This document shows positions 39,701-45,777 of a stretch of 64,000 nucleotides of DNA, one piece after another; within the stretch, counting starts at the first letter, position 1; each line of letters starts with the position of its first letter. The notes under the pieces were generated by a model. That model did not search any database. It was not told the origin of the DNA and was given only the letters and a program-made list of their open reading frames with translations. The stretch is from positions 1 through 64,000 of the IMG/VR virus record IMGVR_UViG_3300020430_000008; one strand, given 5' to 3'. The stretch comes from a virus. The position numbers were made by a program, and so were the translations under genes.

Positions 39701-39924
39701 ACATATGTCGGAGCAATGTCCACAAGATTGCGAAAAAAGTCAGAACAAAGCTCCACAAACTCTGGAGAGATTTGCGTCTTGGTGTGTGCGATATCGCCAC
39801 AGTGTACGATGCAGTCTACCTCTTCATCGCGCAGCGCTTGATATAGCTGCTTGAACACTTCCTTGTATTCGTAATGGTACTTCAAATTTTTAATATGCGT
39901 ATCCGCAATATGAGCAAACTTCAT
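36763..39924 (-). CDS. Single-chain Mre11-Rad50 (SbcD-SbcC, T4 gp47-gp46) recombination nuclease
   Basis: From the ATG at 39924 (AGGAGG four bases before it) the protein has 1053 residues. Residues 1-330 are an Mre11-type phosphoesterase: D8 and H10 in IADTHI, D44 in HCGDIAH, N79-H80 in ILGNHDG, H148 in ALYHGS, and D182-H184 in LGDIHK. Residues 365-1053 are a Rad50-type ATPase: Walker A GIFGKNYSGKSS at 395-406, long coiled coils around a zinc hook CKFC near 725, signature MGSGAEKT near 964, and Walker B LFILDEPGTALDEEN near 994. Separate T4 proteins gp47 and gp46 form this complex for end resection in recombination-dependent replication. All catalytic motifs are present, so the fusion is probably active. 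Confidence 0.93.
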   Translation of the reverse strand: MKFAHIADTHIKNLKYHYEYKEVFKQLYQALRDEEVDCIVHCGDIAHTKTQISPEFVELCSDFFRNLVDIAPTYVILGNHDGNLRNSSRQDAITPIVEALDLQDLHLLKNAGETPLNADYTLNVLSVFDEDNWTDPTDSDKINIALYHGSISGVKTDAGWVMEHGEHDIKIFDKFDFAFLGDIHKTNQVLDDEGRIRYPGSTIQQNHGETNDKGLLIWDIKDRDTWDVKHVAFKNPKPFVTIELTPKGRMPKNIEITKGARLRLVSNNNLPLNRMKKALDVAKHRFKPESITFLNRAAGERGNVDALTYNLVKEDLRDPVVQEELIEEYLKEYEVDDDLMSEVHSINGHYNRIVEKEEEITRNVNWKLQSFKWDNLFNYGESNSIDFEKLNGIVGIFGKNYSGKSSIIDGLLFTMFNSTSKNERKNLNVINQHKNGCDATVEFLIGEKLYTVNRQCEKYVKRLKGEETIEAKTNLEFNSECLVTGDTTSQNGLTRNETDKNIRKVVGTLDDFLLSSMSSQHGALQFINEGTTRRKEIFAKFLDLEVFEKKFKLAKEDSADMKGALKRLEERDYEAEMEELRSAEATVLESLGVCQQALVAERTQRDDYKDTLDDIVNKIESVPSGIVDIVGIKKKLSDKRVRASALRAENVNLSKDCAQKESVRIRMDSFIKEFDIDTYRERQKQIERLVASTADSQKKLDTEQSEATRQEKKIRMLEDHEYDPDCKFCCENKFVKDAHVAKASLPKTQKKIASIMEDMAALQTQIDDLEPDRVTRYLTRYEELMRKSAELSGEISDCRLQVQKNKTAIIRIEKEIGDLEENERLYEDNRDAIENLEALLKDRSRVEKRLNDSNIKLSALNEELLELHKEHGSVESKVESNEIAQQELADLQKRYAAYDLFMRCMHSNGIAYDIIKKKLPVINEEIAKVLANIVDFEIFFEDDGKKMNVFIKHPRHEARPLEMGSGAEKTLAAMAIRLSLLSVSSLPKGDLFILDEPGTALDEENMEGFIRILELIKTYFKTVLLISHLDSLKDCVDTQITIDKTGGYAHVNQ

Positions 39925-39932
39925 TTTGCCTC

Positions 39933-40115
39933 CTAAAATCTTGGGTGATCCCACGAAGGTTTATGCACGTTTCGCATTTCTTCCTCGTAGTGTTTTCTGT
40001 ATTCTTTAATGTTCTTTGATTCTTTGCGCGCAGGTTCTGTCATGCCGATAAACATACCGAACAGGAACACAGCACCATAGCTGCAAAGCAAAGCCAACAA
40101 TAGACTCGCTGACAT
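39933..40115 (-). CDS. Small membrane protein, unknown
   Basis: The 60-residue product has an N-terminal membrane helix (residues 3-24, LLLALLCSYGAVFLFGMFIG) and a charged C-terminus with KEYRKHYEEEMRNVHKPSWD. AGGAGG lies four bases before the ATG, which strongly supports translation. It sits between the primase and the Mre11-Rad50 gene with gaps of only eight bases on each side, so it belongs to the same operon. No function is visible; a membrane link for early replication proteins would be speculation. Confidence 0.7.
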   Translation of the reverse strand: MSASLLLALLCSYGAVFLFGMFIGMTEPARKESKNIKEYRKHYEEEMRNVHKPSWDHPRF

Positions 40116-40123
40116 TCTTCCTC

Positions 40124-41068
40124 CTAAATACGAATAGAGGATACCGCATCGCTCAGAATGTACGATGTGTCCTCAATCCGCTTTGCCTCTATCTTTCTCT
40201 TGGCAAACTCTTCTTTTGTGATAGAGCCGATGTCTTCAATATCGTCAGTGTCAATCTTGTACACTTCCATGTCATACTGCAGCAGGCTCTTAATAATCTT
40301 ACGTTCCTTTTGTGATGCATCTGAGTCGAGCGCGATGTAGATGCGAGGGCTTTCATGCACCAGACGCGCAAACAATGACGTATTGCGATTCAATGTCGAG
40401 CCAAGAATCGGAATAGCGTTGCCAGCAACAATCGCGTCGAACACGCCCTCTACCAAAATAATGTCCTCATCCCAATCAAGGTACAACTCATTGAAAACAA
40501 TGTCTCTGCTGGCTGGTGGGTTTTTATACCTCATCCATGACCCGTCATATGCGCGTGCAATAAAGTAATTGACATATCCTTCCATGTCAAAGCTTGGAAT
40601 GAGAACGCGACCTGCATACTCACCTGACGGACAGTAGCCAATCTTCCATTTCAAAATCTCATCTTTGCCGATGCCGCGTGCTTTCAAATAGTTAAGCACT
40701 GGTATAGTTGCGGGAGAAAGCTCCTTGCGTGCCAAAGTCTTAAACTCAGGCGGCAGTGGTACACGCTGGATTACTTGTGGATCTTCATCCTCGTTTGCAA
40801 AAATGCTATCAAAATCCGTAACGTCGTGGCGACCAGTGATTCGATCCCACTCGGTCACCTGTGCATAACTGCCGAACTTACGAATCAAACGGCGAATGTT
40901 CTTGCCACGCGCATCACAAATCCAGCACTTGTAAACGTTCGCCCGAACATTCACAGAGAGCTTGTGCTTGTGGTGCTTGCAGAACGGACAATAAAACAAA
41001 GTCTCATCGCCCGCAACGCGGTAGTCGCCCAAGCAGGACGCAACAATCTTTAGCTTTTCGTTATGCAT
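40124..41068 (-). CDS. DNA primase, DnaG-type (T4 gp61-like role)
   Basis: The 314-residue protein has an N-terminal zinc-binding domain with C27-P-F-C30 and C48-W-I-C51, and a TOPRIM domain with IILVEGVFDAIVAGN (E207, D211) and YIALDSDASQ (D248, D250). Between them WKIGYCPSGEYAGRVLIPSF matches the RNA polymerase core of short phage primases. It would lay down primers for lagging-strand synthesis with a phage helicase, which is not encoded in this window. The start ATG has no ribosome site; a consensus promoter ends nine bases upstream, so the message may be leaderless. It heads an operon with the membrane protein and the Mre11-Rad50 gene. Confidence 0.88.
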   Translation of the reverse strand: MHNEKLKIVASCLGDYRVAGDETLFYCPFCKHHKHKLSVNVRANVYKCWICDARGKNIRRLIRKFGSYAQVTEWDRITGRHDVTDFDSIFANEDEDPQVIQRVPLPPEFKTLARKELSPATIPVLNYLKARGIGKDEILKWKIGYCPSGEYAGRVLIPSFDMEGYVNYFIARAYDGSWMRYKNPPASRDIVFNELYLDWDEDIILVEGVFDAIVAGNAIPILGSTLNRNTSLFARLVHESPRIYIALDSDASQKERKIIKSLLQYDMEVYKIDTDDIEDIGSITKEEFAKRKIEAKRIEDTSYILSDAVSSIRI

Positions 41069-41076
41069 GCAGGTCT

Positions 41077-41105
41077 ACTATACCCCATAGAATAACTGCT
41101 GTCAA
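41077..41105 (-). promoter_or_regulatory. Consensus sigma70-type promoter of the primase operon
   Basis: The minus strand reads TTGACA, 17 bases, TATAGT (boxes at 41100-41105 and 41077-41082). A start about seven bases beyond the -10 box would fall at or very near the primase ATG at 41068. The -35 box overlaps the stop codon of the RuvC-like gene. The quality and spacing make chance unlikely. Confidence 0.8.
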
Positions 41106-41638
41106 GAGTTTTCTTCAAAAATCTTTATGCCACCAAGTGCGATAACCACAGCATCAGCCCTGTCGTCTGTTCCCGGCTGTGGGTTGCCCTTGTATGTCAG
41201 GGTGTATTGAAAGTTTTCAAACAATGCCTCAACGTGATCAATGACCACCTTTTTGGCAAGACTCTTTGTGCCCTTGCCGCGTGGAATCTTGATGCCCAGC
41301 GCCTTACGTGCTTGGCGCACATCTATAAGCTCTGGGTTTTCTTTGAATACCTTTCTACATGCATAGCTGCACATGCCATTGAATCTCTGCAACTTTGCCA
41401 TAACATGCGCGGTAGAGCCTGAGCGAAAGTTAATTGCTGGCTTTTCAATAAACACGTAGAACGGGGTGTACTTTGTGTTTACCTTGCGCATGATTGACTC
41501 AAAAATAGCAGCGCGATCCTCAAGCGGAAGCTCTGACTTGAACTTGATCAAATCACTGTGTAGCAGTTTGTCGTCGGCATCAAGCACAGCGATGCCTATT
41601 CTTGTGGTGCTGATATCCAGCCCCAATGTATTACTCAT
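41102..41638 (-). CDS. RuvC-like RNase H-fold nuclease, probable Holliday junction resolvase
   Basis: The 178-residue protein begins MSNTLGLDISTTRIGIAVLD, the first strand of RuvC-type nucleases with D8. A second acid lies in FYVFIEKPA (E65), and the C-terminal GTDDRADAVVIAL supplies D158/D159/D162. A basic segment KIPRGKGTKSLAKKVV at about 117-132 could contact DNA. Such enzymes resolve branched DNA before packaging, the role filled in T4 by the unrelated endonuclease VII. It lies two bases after a virion gene and its stop codon overlaps the promoter of the primase operon. A related RNase H-fold regulator is less likely given the intact acidic residues. Confidence 0.8.
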   Translation of the reverse strand: MSNTLGLDISTTRIGIAVLDADDKLLHSDLIKFKSELPLEDRAAIFESIMRKVNTKYTPFYVFIEKPAINFRSGSTAHVMAKLQRFNGMCSYACRKVFKENPELIDVRQARKALGIKIPRGKGTKSLAKKVVIDHVEALFENFQYTLTYKGNPQPGTDDRADAVVIALGGIKIFEENS

Positions 41639-41639
41639 C

Positions 41640-42926
41640 TTAAAAATCTACTTTTAACTTAAATGTGAAGTCGCGTTCTGGCGTCTTCTTTACTGGTTTT
41701 GCTAGCTTAGCAATCCCGATGCAGTTCATTTGATCATCATAAATCTTAACTTCTGTGATAAACGTGGTTTTCTTGAAGCTGCCCGTGATGCTGTTGTAGG
41801 CGCTGTATACAACATTATTAATTTGTTGTTTGTCGTGCTCTCTGTAAATCGTAGAGCCCGTAATCGTTGCAACTGAACCTGACTCATCCCACGAAGACGA
41901 GTGTGCAATGTATGTCGGGTTGTTGGAGTGGTTTAGTTTGTTCTTGGGAGCGCGGCAAAACATTGTGACCGTAGGAATGTAGTTTGTTCCTCGGAATGAG
42001 ATCGAGTATGACGAACCAGTAACATTGTCACTCTTCATGTCAACATACTCAAGCACCTTGTTTACTGCCTGATCCATGCCCTCTAATGTTCCTTCATCTC
42101 TTTCTTCCAATGCTCTGGTGGGGATTCCATATCCGAAGTTGACCCACTGAGATGTGACTAAATCGCCGGCACCTGCACTTCGATAGTTCCTCTCAATACT
42201 ATCAATATCCCACGAACCTGTCAAGAGAAAAATGCCGGCTTCATATAAAACTACGCCCGCAACAGAACCGGAACCAACCGATCCTGTAGGTCCAATCTGG
42301 ACTAATTCGCCATCTCTGTAAATATCAGAAAGTTCTCCAGCGAGCGTTCCAGAAATGTAGTAGCGCAAATTGATGGTGCCTTTCTTAATCGACGAGCCAT
42401 AAAAAATCGATGGCACATCAATAAGGTTCATCTCTTGCGTGCTCTTGTCCCACGTACCAATCGAAGCATCAGAACCGGTAAAGGCGAAATGCGCGCTGGT
42501 AGTGGAGGCTTTGTTTAAGATGCTTTTGAGCGCGAACACATGCTTGCGACTGTCGTTCTCGCGATAGTAAATGCGCTGGATAGATGCGGTCAAGGGGTAG
42601 CTGCCGGTAATCTCGTCACCGTACTGCATACTATGAAAGCCTGTAGAACTGACTGTGCCGAACGTGTGCATCGAACTGCCCTTGACAATGAAAGGATACG
42701 TGAAGTTATTAGAACCACTAAGCTTGTCAACATTTTTCTCGTAAAGCGATACATAGCCAGACTCAGGGCTACCTAAATCAAACTGTCCAAGAATCTCAGG
42801 ACGATTGTTATAATAAACTTTGCTAGTCGTATCGCCCGGTCCACGCGCAATAGTAAACTCGACTTTCGGATGTGTCTTGATCCGATTGTAAATCAGATCT
42901 CTTTTCTTAAACTTGTAGTATGGCAT
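41640..42926 (-). CDS. Virion protein, paralogue of the 387-residue protein
   Basis: The 428-residue protein is beta-rich with many Gly-Ser turns. Its C-terminal third (VTMFCRAPKNKLNHSNNPTY, later TEVKIYDDQMNCIGIAKLAK and a terminal FTFKLKVDF) aligns in order with the end of the 387-residue protein encoded at 43572 (IYFCRLNHNEFNYSSNPTYL, VGLYSSDNELMAVAKLSEPL, LTLRVRLDY). I associate this C-terminal pattern with virion proteins of large marine phages. Function is unknown; baseplate or tail-surface location is inferred from the block of large structural genes upstream. It is the last virion gene before the DNA metabolism island. Confidence 0.75.
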   Translation of the reverse strand: MPYYKFKKRDLIYNRIKTHPKVEFTIARGPGDTTSKVYYNNRPEILGQFDLGSPESGYVSLYEKNVDKLSGSNNFTYPFIVKGSSMHTFGTVSSTGFHSMQYGDEITGSYPLTASIQRIYYRENDSRKHVFALKSILNKASTTSAHFAFTGSDASIGTWDKSTQEMNLIDVPSIFYGSSIKKGTINLRYYISGTLAGELSDIYRDGELVQIGPTGSVGSGSVAGVVLYEAGIFLLTGSWDIDSIERNYRSAGAGDLVTSQWVNFGYGIPTRALEERDEGTLEGMDQAVNKVLEYVDMKSDNVTGSSYSISFRGTNYIPTVTMFCRAPKNKLNHSNNPTYIAHSSSWDESGSVATITGSTIYREHDKQQINNVVYSAYNSITGSFKKTTFITEVKIYDDQMNCIGIAKLAKPVKKTPERDFTFKLKVDF

Positions 42927-42935
42927 TTTAAATAA

Positions 42936-43559
42936 CTAGTCTAAAGCGCTATATCCAATCGCTTTGGCAAATTCCTTGAACAGATTTTTCTTTGATGCTT
43001 CGTTGGGCATCATCTCATAAACCATAGGATATGTCTTTTTGATACCTTCAATCGTCAATCGCAATTCTTTGTTCTTTGCCTCAAGCATCATGATATGCTC
43101 TTTAGTTGGGGTCGGCAAACTAATGCCGAGATCGGTGGCAATACACAACAGTCGATACCACTCGCGCTTGGAAGACGCATCTTGTGCATCCTTGAACATA
43201 TGCTCACGGCGCTGTTGCTCTTCTTCCGACATATGCATGATCTTGTCAGGATGAGTGGCTTTCGCAATCTTTTTGAACACAGAATTCGCAACAGCGTTCA
43301 TTCGCTTTCTTTTGTCTTCGTTCTCTGTTGGCTCTAGCTCGGTGAACTCTTCTTCGGGATCATCGCCGATATCGCCTGTTTTTAGAATACGCTCTTCGGG
43401 GCTGATAAGCTCTTTTTCGACAGCGTACTCTTCAAACGCCTCTGAAAACTTTCTTTGCGCTGACTCATATGCCATCCTGTGATAGTCATAATCAGCAGTA
43501 AGATACCGAAGCTCTAAGATTAGCTTCTCGTATTTCTTCTTAAGTTTAGGTGTGATCAT
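42936..43559 (-). CDS. J-domain (DnaJ-like) protein
   Basis: The 207-residue protein carries VFKKIAKATHPDKIMHMSEE at residues 94-113, with the invariant HPD of J-domains at 103-105 and following helices (EHMFKDAQDASSKREWYRLL, then CIATDLGI). Helical charged regions flank it: residues 1-58 and a C-terminal coiled segment from about 150. J-domains stimulate the ATPase of DnaK-type chaperones, so it may recruit host DnaK to fold or assemble phage proteins. It lies between two paralogous virion genes. No good ribosome site precedes the ATG; instead a hairpin at 43569-43586 overlaps the stop of the previous gene. The domain is atypically placed in the middle of the protein. Confidence 0.7.
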   Translation of the reverse strand: MITPKLKKKYEKLILELRYLTADYDYHRMAYESAQRKFSEAFEEYAVEKELISPEERILKTGDIGDDPEEEFTELEPTENEDKRKRMNAVANSVFKKIAKATHPDKIMHMSEEEQQRREHMFKDAQDASSKREWYRLLCIATDLGISLPTPTKEHIMMLEAKNKELRLTIEGIKKTYPMVYEMMPNEASKKNLFKEFAKAIGYSALD

Positions 43560-43568
43560 GAGAAAGCC

Positions 43569-43586
43569 CGCCTAGTAATCTAGGCG
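43569..43586 (-). promoter_or_regulatory. Hairpin spanning the stop codon before the J-domain gene
   Basis: CGCCTAG, ATTA, CTAGGCG forms a perfect 7-bp stem with a 4-base loop that contains most of the stop region of the 387-residue protein gene. It is followed by GGCTTTCTC and the ATG at 43559. It is too weak in T-run for a clear terminator and may reduce read-through translation or stabilise the upstream message. Confidence 0.5.
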
Positions 43587-44735
43587 AACTCTCAGTGTCA
43601 ACTCGTTTGTTGGGTCTTTCTTCAACGGCTCTGAAAGCTTTGCCACAGCCATTAGCTCATTGTCTGATGAGTAAAGTCCGACACCAGTAACATAAGCAAC
43701 TGGAGTATCGCCTGCAACGTTCTTAACTCGAATCTTAGAGCTATTCAAGTACGTTGGGTTAGAACTGTAGTTGAACTCGTTGTGGTTCAAGCGACAGAAG
43801 TAAATCGTTGAGTTAAGCTCTGTCGTGTTGTTGAAGGACATGTTATACATACGGCTTCTGAGGGCTGTACACGAAGACGAAATCTCCGAGCCAGTCAACA
43901 TTTGATTGACATAAAAAAGTTGCCCAATCTCTGGACCCATGTGTACACTGGCGCTTGCAGCAATATCATCGCCCAAAATTCCACCACCGCCGGCAGTAGA
44001 ACCGTCAGATGATGCTGAGTGATGATCGAAAACTGACGCCGTAAGAACTGCCACACCAGCTTGATAATAAAGCAAACCAGCCTTAACTCTTTCGGTGCCT
44101 CCAGATGTACCGGGACCATGAACGAAAGTGCTGCTACCATCGCCGTCATAACTTGTCTCTGCATAAAGCACAGCATAATCTCCAGCAGGAGAGTTTACAC
44201 GATAGTCATTTTGAGCATTGTAATCAGTAAGCTTAATGCGTCGATGGAAAGAAGCAGAAAGACCGGGAGCAACGCCAAGCTCTAAAGAGAACGAGCCCTT
44301 CTTGATCTCGTCCTTGGTAAGCAAGCGCGCCATGTTAATGAAGAAACACTCACGCAGCTTAGTTCCACCAGTCAAATCACCGTCCTCGTCAAACTCTTGA
44401 ATGACACCAGAAGAGCTATGCCCAACAAGCACCTTAGCCATTTGGTTATAGATATTAATCTTCTTAGCGTTTTGCGTGCTCGTAGAAGCAGACAAATCAG
44501 AATTAGCTGAGTAGCCCATCGTAATATCAAAAATGTGGTTTGCAGAAGAACTGAGGTATGGGTAATCGTATACGCTCTGGAACATTCCGTGAGCATAGTT
44601 CTTGATATTAACCTCGGAAGTACCTTCCATGTATGTACCGGAAATCACCGTTCCAGTAAGAGGGATAGCTTCGTTCAGAAGCGTCTTGGTTGAAACAATA
44701 TCATTGTTTGAAAAAGTCTTATATGTTGTCGCCAT
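43572..44735 (-). CDS. Virion protein, paralogue of the 428-residue protein
   Basis: The 387-residue protein begins MATTYKTFSNNDIVSTKTLL and is beta-rich. Middle segments include FFINMARLLTKDEIKKGSFS and VLYAETSYDGDG, followed by LLYYQAGVAVLTASVF, matching VVLYEAGIFLLTGSWD in the 428-residue protein. The C-terminus NELMAVAKLSEPLKKDPTNE then LTLRVRLDY is of a type that recurs in marine phage virion proteins. The gene pair and intervening J-domain gene probably arose by duplication with insertion. Function is unknown. Ribosome site AAGGAATAAGAC precedes the ATG, and a hairpin spans the stop codon. Confidence 0.75.
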   Translation of the reverse strand: MATTYKTFSNNDIVSTKTLLNEAIPLTGTVISGTYMEGTSEVNIKNYAHGMFQSVYDYPYLSSSANHIFDITMGYSANSDLSASTSTQNAKKINIYNQMAKVLVGHSSSGVIQEFDEDGDLTGGTKLRECFFINMARLLTKDEIKKGSFSLELGVAPGLSASFHRRIKLTDYNAQNDYRVNSPAGDYAVLYAETSYDGDGSSTFVHGPGTSGGTERVKAGLLYYQAGVAVLTASVFDHHSASSDGSTAGGGGILGDDIAASASVHMGPEIGQLFYVNQMLTGSEISSSCTALRSRMYNMSFNNTTELNSTIYFCRLNHNEFNYSSNPTYLNSSKIRVKNVAGDTPVAYVTGVGLYSSDNELMAVAKLSEPLKKDPTNELTLRVRLDY

Positions 44736-44745
44736 GTCTTATTCC

Positions 44746-45699
44746 TTATGCCTTCTTAACAAATCTCACTGGAATGTCCAAGCTGTATCCGGTAGTAGCG
44801 CCGGTTACGCGCACAATAGTATCAATGTAATTCGTGAAGCTTGAAGCGACCGGTCCATTGTCAGTGCTACGGTTAATGCTGACCGTGCCTGTTCCACCGA
44901 TAAGGTCAAACAGATATGTGCTGGTATTCAACTCCAAACTTGCTTGGATTCTGAACTTAAGGATTGTACCGCGAGGTCCAGTGATGACCTGCGTGTTATC
45001 CTGTGTAGAAGTTGAAGTGCTCTCGTTAGAACTCACGTACCCACTATCGTTGAGAGTCAGGTAATAGCTTGCAATGTTGTCATCATCAATAAACGATGGG
45101 TCAGCGAGCGAAGTCTTTGTGGGGTGAGCGATTCGACCGAGGCGGTTGTCAATCTCGACAATGTATGCAGTCTCAGCCAAGTCGGAATCAATAGTGAACG
45201 AAGGGGGAATCTCACTGGTGTTGAGCCCTTGATCAATACGAATATGGGACGGAGAGTTAAGCGACTCACCAGCAAGTACACCGTTGGTTTGCGATGCATT
45301 TAAGCCACCAGTTGAGTTTGCTTCTGTATCGGCATCAACTGCCACAACAAACGTGGACACGCTATCAAGCGTGGTCAACGACGCATCAGGAGCGTTGTTG
45401 TTAAGCTTTAGAATCGGCAGATAAAGCAAGTTGGTACGAGAGATGGAAAGCAGCTTGCTCTTCATCATAGAGCCATTGTTAGTAAATGCCTCCATTACCG
45501 GTGATTGCAAAATCTCCAGATCATAGTATGCGCTACCATTAGCGTGATCTTTATTATAAAGTGAGTAATCAATCTCATCGTCGCAAAGTGCGAACTTACT
45601 GATTTTGAAGGAGCCGTCGCCCTTCGCGAGTCGAAATCTGCCCGTGTCAGTCAAAACTGCATCGAGGATAATATCGCCCGAATTATCTAAGAATCCCAT
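44746..45699 (-). CDS. Conserved virion or baseplate-region protein, unknown
   Basis: The 317-residue protein opens MGFLDNSGDIILDAVLTDTG, then RFRLAKGDGSFKISKFALCD, a start I recognise as recurring in large marine phages. The rest is beta-rich with Thr/Ser loops and ends in a compact strand-rich domain (IDTIVRVTGATTGYSLDIPV). No membrane or catalytic motif is visible. The related opening of the 377-residue protein (VEIILTSYGKYKLSRGEWKP) suggests that both belong to one family in which a short N-terminal domain is shared. The gene begins a new transcript after a sigma70-like promoter and precedes the paralogue pair. Confidence 0.75.
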   Translation of the reverse strand: MGFLDNSGDIILDAVLTDTGRFRLAKGDGSFKISKFALCDDEIDYSLYNKDHANGSAYYDLEILQSPVMEAFTNNGSMMKSKLLSISRTNLLYLPILKLNNNAPDASLTTLDSVSTFVVAVDADTEANSTGGLNASQTNGVLAGESLNSPSHIRIDQGLNTSEIPPSFTIDSDLAETAYIVEIDNRLGRIAHPTKTSLADPSFIDDDNIASYYLTLNDSGYVSSNESTSTSTQDNTQVITGPRGTILKFRIQASLELNTSTYLFDLIGGTGTVSINRSTDNGPVASSFTNYIDTIVRVTGATTGYSLDIPVRFVKKA

Positions 45700-45730
45700 T
45701 AAACTCTTGTCTCCGTTTCTTAATTAGTTT

Positions 45731-45759
45731 ATTATACAGTAAATAGTGCTTTCTCTTAA
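45731..45759 (-). promoter_or_regulatory. Possible sigma70-like promoter upstream of the 317-residue protein gene
   Basis: The minus strand reads TTAAGA, 17 bases, TATAAT (boxes 45754-45759 and 45731-45736); the -10 box is perfect, the -35 box matches four of six bases. The spacer contains a one-mismatch copy of the ACTATTTAT motif. The start codon is about 25 bases beyond the predicted transcript start. Confidence 0.5.
45739..45747 (-). promoter_or_regulatory. Variant of the ACTATTTAT motif (ACTATTTAC) upstream of the 317-residue protein gene
   Basis: One mismatch from the motif, 39 bases before the ATG, in a 78-base gap that follows the 1047-residue protein gene. It overlaps the spacer of a sigma70-like promoter, so the two signals could compete or be used at different times. 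Confidence 0.35.
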
Positions 45760-45777
45760 AACATTCTTTTCCGTGCG

